Below, piece after piece: positions 33,795 to 45,661 of a stretch of 64,000 nt of DNA. Location of the stretch: the NCBI GenBank assembly GCA_037349315.1, contig JBAIAC010000006.1:12001501-12065500 (forward strand), in the 5' to 3' direction. A program made the position numbers and the translations under genes. Numbering within the stretch: position 1 is the first letter of the stretch; each line of letters opens with the position of its first letter. The notes beneath the pieces were generated by a model. The model saw only the letters and a list, made by a program, of their open reading frames with translations, was not told the DNA's origin and made no database searches. The DNA is from Chelydra serpentina (Eukaryota; Chordata; Testudines; Chelydridae).

Positions 33795-34493
33795 GTCTGG
33801 ACATCACGTGTGCATGGCAGTGTCTATTTATACCTATTAATAAGCTCACGCTAATAAAATGGCAGGAGAGGTTTCCACCACCCCTCTCACTGTATTTCAA
33901 GCCGATGCCCATGTCGATTCTCCCTTGTGTACACCTCCTGCTTTGCTGTGTGCTATGGTTTCATTAAGCCGTGAGTAATAAATTGCCAGACATCCTTATT
34001 TTAACAGGATGATCCTGCTTTGGAAGAGGATTTCCCTTGGTCGTATGCGTGGGTGTAATTCTTCTGCGACTCCTGGCTTCTCTTTGAAGCACGTGGGAGA
34101 GCAGCATCCTATTTTGCGGCATGGCTGTGTCAAACTATGAGCAAGAAAGAAGGCAGAGCTGAAGAGCTAGATGTTAATTAGGGATGCAGGCAGCTCTGTC
34201 AGTGTGAAAGAAACCAGACAGGGAGAGCCTTAATGGAAAAGGTCTGCCCTAGGAACAGGGGAAATGAGGCAATCTTGGGGTTAAGCCACATGACTGGGAA
34301 TCGGAAGAACTGGGTCTGCTACAGATGCCAAATTGTGCCTCCGATGCAGGAATTGTGTTTGTCTTTGGTCCTGGCATAGGGCATGCAAATGGAGGGAGGG
34401 TCCTTGGGCCCCTGGTGCATCTGCCGGTCACAAGTAGCCATAGGTCACTAAACCTCGGTGCCTTAGTTCCCTCAGGTGAATTTAAAGTGCCAG
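33795..34493. other. Unassigned non-coding DNA
   Basis: No gene or named repeat. Confidence 0.4.
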
Positions 34494-34760
34494 CATGGTC
34501 CACGGGCTTTGGATTGGGAAGCAGGAGGCCTGGATTCTGTTCCAGTCTCTGCTGCATGACCTCAAGCAAGACTCTTCACAGTTCTGTGCCTCAGTTTCCC
34601 CTTCCTACCCATTGTCTGTATTTCCTATTTAGATTGTAAGCACTTCATGGCAGGGAATGTCTCTCACTGTGTCCGTACAACACCGAGCACAATGGGGACC
34701 CGATCCTAGCTGGAGGGCTCGAGGTGCTGCTGTGAGACAAATAAATCATTATATTTTTAT
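34494..34760 (+). mobile_element. MIR/CORE-SINE-like element, near full length
   Basis: tRNA-like head ('tggattctgttccagtctct'), core 'tctgtgcctcagtttcccct', and an L2-like tail 'tagattgtaagcacttcatg' ending 'gagcacaatggggaccc' and 'aaataaatcatt'. All modules are in order. Confidence 0.75.
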
Positions 34761-35505
34761 TTATTGCAATGCTCAGAGGCTTAATTCATTCATAAAATAA
34801 GACTGGATCCTAGAAATTATAGGGCATTTAGCCCCATCTCTGTGGCAGGAAACAATGCTCAATTGTCACTTTTAAAACAAACAGCAGAAGGAACTTTGAG
34901 GGAAAAACTCTCCTTGGCAAGAGTCACAGGGAATCTGTGGAACATTTTCGTCAGGTCTGTGGGGATTTCTGTGTCTCAGTCTGTGGGATGGAAATGCCCT
35001 GAGGACCTTCTGGTCTTTCATTTGCCTGTTGGTGCCAGCTTCCTATGTATAGTGTATAAATAGCCCCTGTACCACTATTTATTAAAGAGATCCCTCTGTG
35101 TAAAAATAAAATGGGAGCTGAGGAAACAACACAGACGGACACCCAAGAATGATCATTTTCCTAATGCAAATAAGCAGACAGAGGAATTTGTCTAAGGAAA
35201 CAAGCGAGTGGAGACAAAACCACAGAGAAGCAAATTAAGAAGCCACGCTTGGGATTCAGGCACCCAGCCGATCTACAGGACATTCCCATCTGAGAAACTG
35301 TCCTTTAGAAACACTGAACATTCGCCTTCAGTCAGGCCTCACCCGGTACCCATTCACACACAGCCCCAGTTACAACAAACAGGACAGGGCATAATAAGCA
35401 CAAACACAATCCTTATCTTCCTCTTTGGCATATGGCAGTGGAAAGACTCCTCTTGGCTTTGGAGCAGGTCCTTAAACAGCCCCATGGCTTCCATCTGAGT
35501 GATGG
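34761..35505. other. Unassigned non-coding DNA
   Basis: No gene or named repeat. Confidence 0.4.
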
Positions 35506-35685
35506 AATCATAGAATATCAGGATTGGAAGGGACCTGAGGAGGTCATCTAGTCCAACCCCCTGCTCAAAGCAGGACCAATCCCCAATTTTTGCCCCAGAT
35601 CCCTAAATGGCCCCCACAAGGATTGAACTCACAACCCTGGGTTTAGCAGGCCAATGCTCAAACCACTGAGCTATCCCTCCCCCCC
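35506..35685 (-). mobile_element. Cry I-type turtle SINE
   Basis: The CR1-like tail ('aatcatagaatatcaggatt', then 'ccccctgctcaaagcaggac') lies at the low end. The tRNA-like head ('ccactgagctatccctcccc') is at the high end, so it is on the minus strand. Full length and close to the copies at 6551 and 36551. Confidence 0.88.
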
Positions 35686-36550
35686 AATGTACAGACATTA
35701 AGCAAGCCTGTGAAGTAGGTAAGTACAAGTAAGCTGATTGGGCAGTAAAAGACCCGTGGTTTGTGAATGTATTCGTGGACAAACCTGCAGGGTTTGGCTG
35801 AGGTTCACTGCTTTTCAGGGGAGAAGGGGAGTGGGGAGCGTGATCCCATTATTTGTTATTTAGGAGTATTTGAATGACCTCTCACATATTTCAGCACATA
35901 TTCATCTGAATATTCACACGCATTACTCTCCTGTTTAAAATGTTTAAGTCATCCAGTCGGGGAAATGAAAATAAAAGTAACTGACTCAAGTGGCTAATTG
36001 CACAACACAAAGAATGCACAAAGAAAGCAAACAGTTGCAAACGGCCCAGCCGCTGAATGTTATCTGTTGAGACTCTTCAGCAAATGCCTATGTATAATGA
36101 ATCCAATCAAAGAAAATCAGCATAAATTTGTGAACAACTCGTTATGTTAAAAAGAGGCTGAATTCATAACATTCATATTCTTTGAAACAAATAGTGCAAA
36201 CCACCTCTTTTTTAGTAGAATCATCTCCAGGGGTAAACTGAGGTAGCAAGGCTGCGCACTGCCTAGAAAGTCAATGGCAGAGATGGGAAAAGAGCTGCAA
36301 AAGTCTGAGGTCGCAATCTGATGGGATGAGACTGTCACTAGATCAGCCTAATTTATTCAGAAACCATTGCACCTTCATTCATGCTGGAGATATCAGAACA
36401 TTGTTCAAACAGTGAAGGTATTGATCTCTGCCTCAGGGAGATATACTAGACATGAAAAAGTTCCTTCTGTTGTTTGTAGACCTAGTAGGTCTAAAAGCAA
36501 GGAGATGGTGGAGTAGGCAACACATTAAGCCTCCAACTCTGCAGTCACGT
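35686..36550. other. Single-copy-looking DNA
   Basis: About 35880-36140 is free of recognisable repeats and AT-balanced. It might be conserved non-coding sequence, but nothing proves it. Confidence 0.3.
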
Positions 36551-36727
36551 ACATAGAATATCAGGGTTGGAAGGGACCTTAGGAGGTCATCGAGTCCAAC
36601 CTCCTGCTCAAAGCAGGACCAATCCCCAATTTTTGCCCCAGATCCCTAAATGGCCCCCACAAGGATTGAACTCACAACCCTGGGTTTAGCAGGCCAATGC
36701 TCAAACCACTGAGCTATCCCTCCCCCC
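36551..36727 (-). mobile_element. Cry I-type turtle SINE
   Basis: Same structure as 35506-35685, about 1 kb away and in the same orientation. The tail starts 'atagaatatcagggttggaa' and the head ends 'gagctatccctccccc'. The two copies differ at several positions, so they look like separate insertions rather than a recent duplication. Confidence 0.88.
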
Positions 36728-36849
36728 TCTACATGCTTAACTTTAAAAACTAGACTAGTTCCACTGACTTCTTTGGGGTTACTCTGGTGTGTAAATATTT
36801 GCAGAACTGGGGCCTAAATGCCTACAATGTCCCATCAAGTTACTGTAAG

Positions 36850-36905
36850 ATTATGTCTACATTGGAGCTGGAGGTGTAATTTTCAGCTCAGCTAGAGATA
36901 CCCAA
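36850..36905. mobile_element. MITE end fragment
   Basis: 'tatgtctacattggagctgg' followed by 'cagctcagctagagataccc' resembles the left end of a turtle MITE. The rest is missing. Confidence 0.35.
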
Positions 36906-38279
36906 GGCCAATTAATTAATGTTTGGACTTCAAAGTGCTGCTTCCCTAAAGTAAACAATGGAACTCAGCTGAATGGCACAACTTTACTAATAAGGGTCCT
37001 CTCAAGTAAAAGGAGAAGTCAAAATGATGAACAACAATACAAGCATTTCCCATAGTGATCATTACAGTAAGCAGCCAGCAAACCCCTCCAGGACTGGCCA
37101 AAGCTGTTTGCACCAGCACACTTCATATGGTCACTTGCTTTCCTTTTGCTTATTGAACCATGCATATAGAGGGGAGTTGGATGTAAAGGTATGAATAAGA
37201 AGCTGGCCAACTTCCCACAGTAATCACCTGTGAAAGCACTTAGGAATTGCATTTATTAAGCATTAAAAAAGAAAAGGAGCCTGCAGGAAAAAAGATTTAC
37301 AGCTCCCCAATACGAGACAGGGAGAGAGAATGAGCCAGAGAAACGTCACCTTGGCATGAATATATTCTGAGCACAGAACAGTCATCAAATTGCTCACTCA
37401 CATCCTAGGTTTTCCTCTGCTCATATGGCGTGCACCTGCAGCTTGTTGGCAATGCATTTGGTTGCACATGGGAGAGCCCCAGATTCAAAGCAAGCCTTGC
37501 AACTTTCAGTTCCTGTGTGTGAGAAGATTATTAATAAACCTCAGATTAAAAGATCACCCCCTCTTATAAACTTCACATCTGAAAAAGCTGGGACTGAATC
37601 ACTACCCCAGATCCAACTCTCCCCTCGCCCCAAAGCTTTTTGGGGTTTTCATAGTACAAACCTACAGCCAGAAGTGAATGGTACAAATGGACCCTAGATT
37701 TGAAATGGGCAGAAGCAAAATTTCAGATCCCAAATATTAGGGAAGTTTGGAGCCACGTTCCTATCTGAACTACAGTACAATAGTTCGCTGATTTCTCTGT
37801 TAATGAGCCGAACTTAAATCCCCAGAGCTGAACACTCCTGAAGTTTTGGAAACTTTGGATCCAGAACCAAACTTTGTTGCTCTGACCTAAGTCACCTATT
37901 AAATATGGCTCTTAGGTCATTTCACTAGGACGCAGCAAACTTTCTTCACTTGTTTCTTCAGTGCACAGTCCCTTCTGTCTGAGGCCTTTATCCTTTTCAT
38001 CTCAGCTGTCCTTGGGTGTCGAACATCACAATAGCATTTACTCCCCAGACGAGCATAGTGCCTCAGCTCAAGAGCACCAAAAGTGCCAGTCCAAGACTCA
38101 GAGAACAGTGTGTTCTTCATCTACACACTGTGCTTTAGAGCCCAAGAGCATCATCTAATAGAGAGGAGAGCTACCAGGGCCGCCTATGAACCTGGTTTAT
38201 TTTACATAGTACCACAATGTGCCACTGAGCTGCTGCAATTTTTTTCTGATAAGGAAAGTCAAGTGGCTGCCTACATCAC
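36906..38279. other. Unassigned non-coding DNA
   Basis: No named repeat. Minus-strand open frames at 37019-37252 and 37917-38120 have no recognisable domain. Confidence 0.4.
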
Positions 38280-38581
38280 TAAGGGCTGGTCTACACTAAC
38301 CCCCCAATTCAAACTAAGATACGCAACTTCAGCTACGTGAATAACGTAGCTGAAGTCGAACTATCTTAGTTCGAATGAAAAGGTACTTACCCGGGGTCCA
38401 CACGCGGCGCGCAGGCTCCCCCGTCGACTCCGCCTACTCCGTTCGTGGAGCAGGATTACAAGCGTCGACGGGGGAGCACTTCCTGGTTCGATTTATCGCG
38501 TCTAGACAAGACGCGATAAATCGAACCCAGAAGATCGATTGGACTCCTCCGACGGGACGCGTGAGTATAGACGTACCCTAA
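38280..38581. mobile_element. Chompy-like Harbinger MITE, intact ends
   Basis: The element 38283-38578 (296 bp) begins GGGCTGGTCTACACT and ends AGTATAGACGTACCC. TAA flanks both sides (38280-38282, 38579-38581). The interior includes 'cagctacgtgaataacgtag' and a hairpin formed by 'cgatttatcgcgtctagaca' and its inverse. Non-autonomous. Confidence 0.88.
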
Positions 38582-38808
38582 GATTCCTAAACGATAGGTG
38601 TGAATGTACACATTCTTATTAGCGCTACAACGGTTTTCATTCTCTGGACTTTTGAAAGGGTAGAGTTAGTGACCATCATATCAGATGTTCCTATTTTTAA
38701 GGGTGATTTGTACATGAAGAAGGTGGAATATGGATGCTACTTGAGGAGTACATCTTCCATCATTTGACACTTCTGGGTACTACTAAGATCATCCTATCAG
38801 TGCTTTCA

Positions 38809-39546
38809 TAATAACGACCATGCTGGGTCAGACCAAAGGTCCATCTAGCCCAGTGTCCTGTCTCTGACAGTGGCCAATGCCAGGTGCTTCAGAAGGAGTC
38901 AACAGAACAGGGCAATTTCGAGTGATCCATTCCTTGTCGCCCAGACCCAGCTTCTGGCATTCGGAGGTTTAGGGACACCTGGAGCATGGGGTTGCCTCCC
39001 TGACCAACTTGGCTAGTAGCTATTGATGGACATATCCTCCACGAATTTATCTAATTCTTTTTTTAACCTACTTATAAGTTTGGCCTGTACATTCCCTGGC
39101 AACAAGTTCCACACATTGTCTGTGTATTGTGTGAGAAGTACTTCCTCATGTTTGTTTTAAACCTATTAATTTCATGGGGTGACTCCTGGTTCATGTGTTA
39201 TGTGATGAGGTAATTAACACTTCCTTCTTCACTTTCTCCACACCATTCATGATTTTATAGGTCTCTGTTACAACCCTGCTTAGTTATCTCTTTTCTAAAA
39301 TGAGCAGTCCCAGTCTTTATAATCCTTCCTCGTATGGAAGCTGTTCCATCCCCCTAATCATTTTTGTTGCCCTCCTCTGCACCTTTTCCATTTCTAATAT
39401 ATCTTTTTGAGATGAGGCAGCCAGAATTGCACACAGTATTCAAGGTGAGGGTGTACATGGATCAATATAGTGGCATTTTGATATTTTCTGTGTTATCCAT
39501 CCCTGACCTAATGGTTCTTAACATTCTGTTCAGTGTGAATTATTTT
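38809..39546 (-). mobile_element. CR1 LINE 3' copy
   Basis: The 3' end is at the low coordinate ('accatgctgggtcagaccaa', 'gtccatctagcccagtgtcc'). It then matches the untranslated tail and the end of ORF2 on the minus strand. Many indels; an old, 5'-truncated copy of a different subfamily from the 19-22 kb elements. Confidence 0.82.
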
Positions 39547-40000
39547 AGCATATTTAGTGAAGCTTGTCAGGAATTTTTTGTCAGAATGTTTTAAATCAGA
39601 AAATGTTGATTTGTCAAAATGAAACTTTTCATGGGAAAGTCGGTTTTGATTAATTCCTTGACTCAAAAAAGCGATGAACTAAAAGTTTCAGAATTGCTGA
39701 AAAACCCCATTTTGACATTTTCCAAACACAAAGTTCTATTGTTCCAGTTCAAAATGACCTTTCGTTTAGAAATATAATCTAATTATAGTAAAAAAAAGGA
39801 ACATTAGAATAAAAAAATGGTCAAAACTGAAACAAAATATTTCAAAATCATTGAAATTAAATATTTCAATTGACCTGAACTGATTTCAGATTTCTGTTAG
39901 TTAAAATTTTGCAGATTTGGACGTTTCATCCTGATTTGGGCTGGGAATTTAAAAAAAAAATATCTCAAAGCTTTATCAGGACAGGAAAACCGTTTCCTAC
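39547..40000. repeat. AT-rich sauropsid dispersed repeat
   Basis: 'gaaaatgttgatttgtcaaa', 'gctgaaaaaccccattttga' and 'aaatatttcaattgacctga' are typical of this family. Confidence 0.45.
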
Positions 40001-40849
40001 CCAGTTCTAATACTTACCCACTTACAGCGGGGAGGTTACCATTATCATCTAAAAGCGCAGCCCTGGGGAATAAGCGGAAGCGGCTCAGTTGAAAAAAAGA
40101 ATCTAGGTGAAATATAAAGCTCAATTGTGCCATTTGGGAGCATGCCCATTATAGTCCGTGATGCATCGTGACGGGGTGACAGCTGCATCATTTCATGACA
40201 ATGCAATCGTCATGGCACAGTGACTTGCAGGGACTCATACCCCATTCCTTGCAGGAAGGTCTATGACGTTCTGAGACCAGACAGCTACAACTTTTGCTGG
40301 TATCCATATAATATAGCAAAATACATCCCACAGGAAAAAGCATGATAATCACAGACATGCATGGCCTACCGGTGCCTTTGATCTTCAACTTTTCTATCCA
40401 TTTTGCTCTTTCTGTTTATTGGCCAGAATGTGTTATGTCTGCTGTATGTTATATCTTGTCCAAAGCTCTTTAGCTATCCAGCACATTACGGAAAGTTCCC
40501 AGGAAAGCTCCCTAGATGAAAAGTAACAACTCTGCAACATAACTCTCACTGCCATGTGCAGTAATTTATCAATAGCACTTCTTCTGTGGAAACCAATGGA
40601 CAGATCAGTTACAAGTGCAGGGCTGTAATGTGACCTGCCAGATAGATGGAGTTCCCCGTGGAGAATTCATTGACAGCACAAGAGAGAATACAAATTCCTC
40701 TAATGTTACTGCAAAAAGGAAGAGTCCAACATTTAGATTCCAGTACAGCCTACGTTTAACAGACTTTCCTCCCCACCAGTGTGCTTCATAATTAGAATTC
40801 CTAGAAACAAATGAGAAGAAAAGAAAAAAACCCAACAACAAACAACCAC
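40001..40849. other. Unassigned non-coding DNA
   Basis: No gene or named repeat seen. Confidence 0.4.
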
Positions 40850-41067
40850 CAAGTGCTTTCCTTTAGGAATTTCAATGACATTTTCAAAAAATATAATCCA
40901 AATATGCCTTCTCCATGCTTTGTCTGCCTGTCCAATTACTGGTGGTGACACCTTAATGAGAACGTTCTTTGTAACAAGAGAGTCTAGCCAGGATAAAACC
41001 TTGTACGCAGAACATCTGTTCATGGATGTTTCTGAAATAATAGCCAGGCTCTGCCCCCCATTGTACT
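40850..41067 (-). CDS. Candidate exon, unidentified (speculative)
   Basis: Minus strand. Acceptor 'gttagtttcacacag' lies just before 41067. The frame is open for 72 codons with two leftover bases at the start. Pieces: SLAIISETSMNRCSAYKVL, SWLDSLVTKNVLIKVSPPV, and AWRRHIWIIFFENVIEIPK. The only nearby donor, at 40849 (CACTTG|GTGGTT), is weak. No family recognised. Chance remains a serious alternative, since background frames here reach similar lengths. Confidence 0.25.
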
Positions 41068-41617
41068 CTGTGTGAAACTAACACACGCAGTCCATTGAAA
41101 TATTACACCTGTGCCTGTTTATATTGAGTGGCTTCCCTTCTCAAATGGTGTTTTTACTCTAGGAAGAAATTATTTCTTCATAATTGTCACGGCCCACACT
41201 TCACCATGTTTAGGTAATGGCACGACATGGCTTTGCTATTCGAGAGCTCCTTCGCAAGGTGAGATACTGCCACAGCTCACAGAAAAGTCACATGTATGAA
41301 AAACAGGGCAGGGAAGATGGCGGGAGGCGGAGGGCTTCCCTTTCACAATTTTTATTTAGGCCAAGATTTCTTCACATGTTTTTTCAAGATAGTTTGCATC
41401 ATTTTGAAAAACAATTTAAATGGAGAGTTTGGGTATGAATTTAGGACTAGTGAAAGGCACTGGATTCATATCCATGAAGACTAGAGTCCCATCTTGCTAT
41501 TGCGTTAGCATCAGCTGATCCTGCATTGGCCATTTTAAGATATCATAGGGCAGGACAGTCTTTTTGTTCATTTAATCATTGACTTTTCTGATGAAACGTC
41601 AAAAGGTCACCTTCAAT
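41068..41617. other. Unassigned non-coding DNA
   Basis: No gene or named repeat. Confidence 0.4.
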
Positions 41618-41745
41618 TATTACTGAGAGTAATGGCCAAGTCAGGGATCAGAGCCCCATTGTGTTAGGTGCTGTACACACACAAAGTAAAAAGAGTCTCT
41701 GCCCCAAACAGCTTAAAATCTTGGTTTATGACAAGATGCAACAGG
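41618..41745 (-). mobile_element. L2/MIR-type tail fragment
   Basis: 'ccccattgtgttaggtgctg', 'tctctgccccaaacagctta' and 'aaatct' are the reverse complement of the tail of the MIR-like SINEs seen elsewhere. Confidence 0.55.
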
Positions 41746-41874
41746 TGAAGGATAAAGTAGCAGTGGAATTAGCATGTATTGCCTGGTAAGCAACAGTTAC
41801 AGCTTGCCACCTGCTTAACCACATTGGCATTGTGATCTTGTGTTCTGGACAACTTAAAAATAGGCCCTGGATTT

Positions 41875-42055
41875 AGATCAACAACTCATTTCTAAAGTGG
41901 GTCAAAAATGAGAACAAACATTTGCCCAAAATTTGGATTTTTCCAGACAATTTCAATCACTTGGTTAAAAACAGAAACAATGTTTAAATTATTTTATTTT
42001 TCAAAAACAATGCTTGCAAAATATATTGTGGACATTTTGAAAAATGTTGACCAGC
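41875..42055. repeat. AT-rich sauropsid dispersed repeat
   Basis: 'gtcaaaaatgagaacaaaca' and 'tttgaaaaatgttgaccagc' place it with the other AT-rich copies. Confidence 0.4.
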
Positions 42056-42169
42056 TCTACTCTTTTCACAAAGGTCACTAAATAGACATCCAATGGGACC
42101 CTGTAACTTTAATTTTAGAAATGGGTGTAGGGGTGAATTTAGTGCTGGTATAAAGTAGGACCTTGACAG

Positions 42170-42276
42170 TCTCATAGACTCATAGACTTTAAGGCCACAA
42201 GGGACCATTATGATCATCTAGTCTGACCTCCTGCACAATGCAGGCCACAGACCTTCACCCACCTACTCCTAGGCAA
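42170..42276 (-). mobile_element. CR1 3' fragment
   Basis: 'tcatagactcatagacttta', 'ggccacaagggaccattatg' and 'tgacctcctgcacaatgcag' are a CR1 3' end on the minus strand. Confidence 0.75.
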
Positions 42277-42809
42277 CGCATAAGGGGCGCACGCAGGGTC
42301 AAGTGCCCCCCACACAGATTGCTGCTTGGCCTACCGGGGTGGGAGGGAGAGAGGCTTTGTCCTCCCACTGTGCCTGATCCCTGGCATGCTCGGCCCGTGT
42401 CCCAGGCAGCCGAGCCCGGGTAGGGAGCAAAAGGAGCAGGAGCAGGACCGGCCACTTCTCACGCCAGCCGCTCAGGGTCTCTGCTCTGTGCAGTGCAGCG
42501 GTTGCCTAAGAGAGAGCTTGGCTGGGGTGGCGGCGGCAGGCCGCCCCTGGCCCAGGCCCAGCTGCCAGGGACAGGGGCCTAGTGAGCCGGAGTCCCCTTT
42601 CCCCCTTGGCCCATTTCTGGCTCACTCAGCCCCTATCCATGGCAGCTGGGCTGGGCGGGGAGCGGCCCACCGCGGCCATTCCACCTCCCCAGCCAGGCTC
42701 TCTCAGGCAGCTGCAGTGCTGCACAGATTCAGCAGCCCAGAGCGGCCAGTATTGTGCTCCAGGGGATTGGTATGAGAGTTAAGTGCTAGAAGGGCTTTTG
42801 TGATTAATG
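42277..42809. other. GC-rich unassigned DNA
   Basis: A CpG-containing, GC-rich stretch with long compositional frames (42326-42775). No promoter motif or gene recognised. Possibly another GC-rich transposon lacking clear ends. Confidence 0.35.
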
Positions 42810-43797
42810 TAGGGTTGCCAGACATCCGGTTTTCGTTAAAAGTCTGGCACAGCGGGGCCCGGGGCTAAGGCAGGCTCCCTGCCTCCCCTAGCTCTGCGCA
42901 GCTGCCAGGTCCCTATGGCCCCTAGATGCATGGTTGGCCAGGGAGGCTCCACACGCTGCCCTTGCAACTGCAGGTGCCGCCTCCGCAGCCATTGGTCATG
43001 GCTCCCGGCCAATAGGAGCTGCGGGGGCGGCGCCTACAGGCGCGAGGGCAGCGCATGGAGCCTCCCTGCCCCACCATGCACCTAGGGGCTGCAGGGACCT
43101 GGTGGCCGCTTCCTGGGAGCCACGGTAAGCACCACCAGGACCCTGCACCCCTCACCCCCTCCTGCACCCCAACCCCCTGTCCCAGACCAGAGTCCCCTCC
43201 CGCAACCAAATTCCCTCCTGGAGCCCGCATCCTCCCCACCCCCAACACCCTGCCCCAGCCCTGAGCCTCCACCTGCACCCCAAACTCCTCATCCCCAGCT
43301 CCACCACAGAGCCCACACCCCCAGCCAGAGCCCTCACTGTCCCCGCACTCCAACCCCCACCCCAGAGCCCCCTCTTGTGCCCCAAACCCCTCATACCTGG
43401 CCCCACTCCAGAGCCCGCACCCCCTCCCACACTCCGAACCCTTCAGCCCCAGCCTGGAGCCCCCTCCTGCATCCCAAACCCCACATCCCTGGCCCCACCC
43501 CAGAGCCTGCACCCCCAGCCAGAGTTCTCAACCCTTCCACACCCCAATTCCCTGGCCCAGCCTGGAGCCCTCTCCCCTACTCCAAACCCTTCATCCCTGG
43601 CCCCAACCCCGAGCCCTCACCCCCTCCTACACCCCAACCCTCTGCCCAGTGAAAGTGAGAGAGGGTGGGGGAGAGTGAGCAACAGAGGAAGGGGCAATGG
43701 AGTGAGCTGGGGCGGGGCCTCGGAGAAGGGATGGGACGGGGCAGGGCCGCGGGAAAGGGGTGTTCGGTTTTGTGCCATTAGAAAGTTGGCAACCCTA
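42810..43797. mobile_element. hAT-type non-autonomous element, TAGGG family, 988 bp
   Basis: Begins TAGGGTTGCCAGACATCC and ends AGTTGGCAACCCTA. The flanks GATTAATG and AATGAATG agree at 6 of 8 positions. The interior (about 43130-43660) is a degenerate C-rich tandem of 'ccccaacccc/cagagcccgcacccc' words, giving open frames on both strands that are not genes. Confidence 0.75.
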
Positions 43798-43959
43798 AAT
43801 GAATGGCTCCGATAGAACATACAGAATTAGCATGTCCTTTCTGTTCTTTGCCACATAAAATTGCTATGATGCCATGTTAGAGAGAAACAGCATTATTTTT
43901 CTGTTCAGAGACTCCCTGGGAGGCAGCTGGAGAAAGGGTAAGTTCTAACATCTATCTAT

Positions 43960-44175
43960 GGCCTACATCACCATAATGTGTGAGTGCCTCACAATCTTTT
44001 AATGGATTTATCCTCACAACATTCCTGTGAGATAGAGAAGCATTTAGCCTGAGGAACAGAGAGGCTACGTGACTTGCCCAGGGCCACACCGGCCTTTGTA
44101 GCAGAGCAGGGAATTCAATCTAGGTCTCCCACAATCTAGGCTATTGTAACCATTGGCCCATCCTTCATCTCCTAC
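43960..44175 (-). mobile_element. MIR/CORE-SINE-like element
   Basis: 'tcctcacaacattcctgtga' and 'gtgacttgcccagggccaca' are reverse-complement MIR core, followed by 'caatctaggtctcccaca' from the head. Confidence 0.65.
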
Positions 44176-44194
44176 CAAGTATGGATTGGGATAA

Positions 44195-44360
44195 TGATTA
44201 GAGAAGCAACACAGTTCAGTGGATAAGGCACTAGACTGGGATTCAGGAGATCAGGATTCTGTTCACAGCTATGCCACTGGATTGTCTCTTAATATGTGTT
44301 TGTACAGATCACAACACAATGGGGGCCACAACATGCTGCAGCAATATAAGTACTTATATT
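44195..44360 (+). mobile_element. MIR/CORE-SINE-like element with internal deletion
   Basis: tRNA-like head ('gttcagtggataaggcacta', 'tcaggattctgttcacagct'), then a jump to the tail-like 'gtttgtacagatcacaacac' without the normal core. Confidence 0.6.
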
Positions 44361-44472
44361 ATGGTTGATTTATACTATTGTTCATCGGGCTGCCAGTTTC
44401 AGCAAAACCTATGTAACTATATTAAGGTGTTCCCCTTCGGCAGAGAGCCTCCTATCGAGAGAGCAGAATGTT

Positions 44473-44771
44473 CTACATAGCATAGGCGTCGACTCCGTGG
44501 GTGCTCCGGAGCTGGAGCACCCACAGGGAAAAATTGGTGGGTGCTCAGCACCCACCGGCAGCTCCCCGCCAGCCCCAGGTCCCGCGCCCAGCTCCCCGCC
44601 AGCCCCGGGGCCCGTGCCCAGCTCACCTCACCACCGGGAGACGTTCCGGGGCCCTGCCTCCGACACCGGGAGATGTAGCGTCGGCGCCCCGCAACGTCAC
44701 CCGGCGTCGCCCCCGTCGCTGGGTGTCAGCCCCCACCGGCGCCACCGGAAGTTGGCGCCTGTGCTACATAG
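44473..44771. mobile_element. hAT-type MITE with perfect target duplication
   Basis: The element 44481-44763 begins CATAGGCGTCGACTCC and ends AGTTGGCGCCTGTG. CTACATAG is repeated exactly on both sides (44473-44480, 44764-44771). Related to 23988-24210. GC-rich and non-coding. Confidence 0.88.
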
Positions 44772-45054
44772 TGAGGTGCATGTTAAGGAGTATTTAGAAA
44801 TATGATTTGTGAGCCAGAGTGTAGAGCTTTATAAAGGGGAAATGCGATCTTTAAAGAGGAAATGACTATTGGGGAGAGCGCCTAAGAAATACACGGCAAA
44901 AAAATTCAACAAAAAACATTCACCATTTTTCCAGCTGCCCCATGGAAGCCAATTCTCCCCCCACTTTCCCCTCCCAAAATAAAAGGCCCTAGATTCATCA
45001 GCAGCAGCAACTGTTGATGCAAATTGGATCATGGTATACGCATATGAGGTCTAA

Positions 45055-45470
45055 TCAAATGCCTGATGAATCCACTTATGGCTGAGAAGCCCAATTCGAG
45101 AGCGACACAGCTTGTTACAAATTTCACAGATCCATGTGTTGTCTGAGTTAAGAGTCCAAGATTATAGCACGCTGCTTTCTTCTTGTTTGCTTTGCTTCCA
45201 TCCTCTGGATCAAAGCCTGCTTCATGTTGAGCTGCACCCAGGGCCAGATAGTCTTCTCCAAATTGGATGGGATTTTGAATGTTCCTCCTAGCTTTCTACA
45301 TTGATGCTGAACGACTTCATAACATTTTTGCAAACCACCATAAAGGGCGATCCCGCTTTTTAGAGCCGACCCGCATCTCACTGTACAAAATATTCTTGGG
45401 GATACAGTCTCCTCCGATTCTCCAGGCATGATCAAACCATCACGACCTTCTCTTGATAGTGGTTTCTAAG
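45055..45470 (-). pseudogene. Remnant of a transposable-element protein, probably LINE C-terminus
   Basis: The minus-strand frame 45435-45148 (95 codons) contains KLGGTFKIPSNLEKTIWPWV and LIQRMEAKQTRRKQRAI, then stops. After a frame change, a C2H2 finger is readable at 45128-45066: CEICNKLCRSRIGLLSHKWI plus H, spaced C-x2-C-x12-H-x3-H. Fingers of this 'RSRIGL' type occur at the C-terminus of some non-LTR retrotransposon proteins as I recall, so I infer an old non-CR1 LINE. A decayed host gene is the alternative. Confidence 0.4.
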
Positions 45471-45661
45471 TCTGCCTGTTCTGCGCGCTCCAGCACCTCT
45501 GTGTTTGGTATTTTGTCTTCCCGCTTTATAATAATAATCTTCAAATTAGCACAATTCTGCCACTAAACTCCATGGCCTGAATTTCATTTACACCGAAACT
45601 CCTTACCATAAATGAGACTCAGGCCTGAAGCCTCTGAGCAAGAATTTCACTTACTTGACTT

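Noticed and set aside
42291..42809. CpG-island promoter
   Set aside because: GC-rich, but surrounded by GC-rich transposons and without a recognisable first exon or core promoter; not enough to call.
42922..43815. 196-codon and 146-codon frames
   Set aside because: Lie inside the C-rich interior of the 42810-43797 hAT; composition artefacts.
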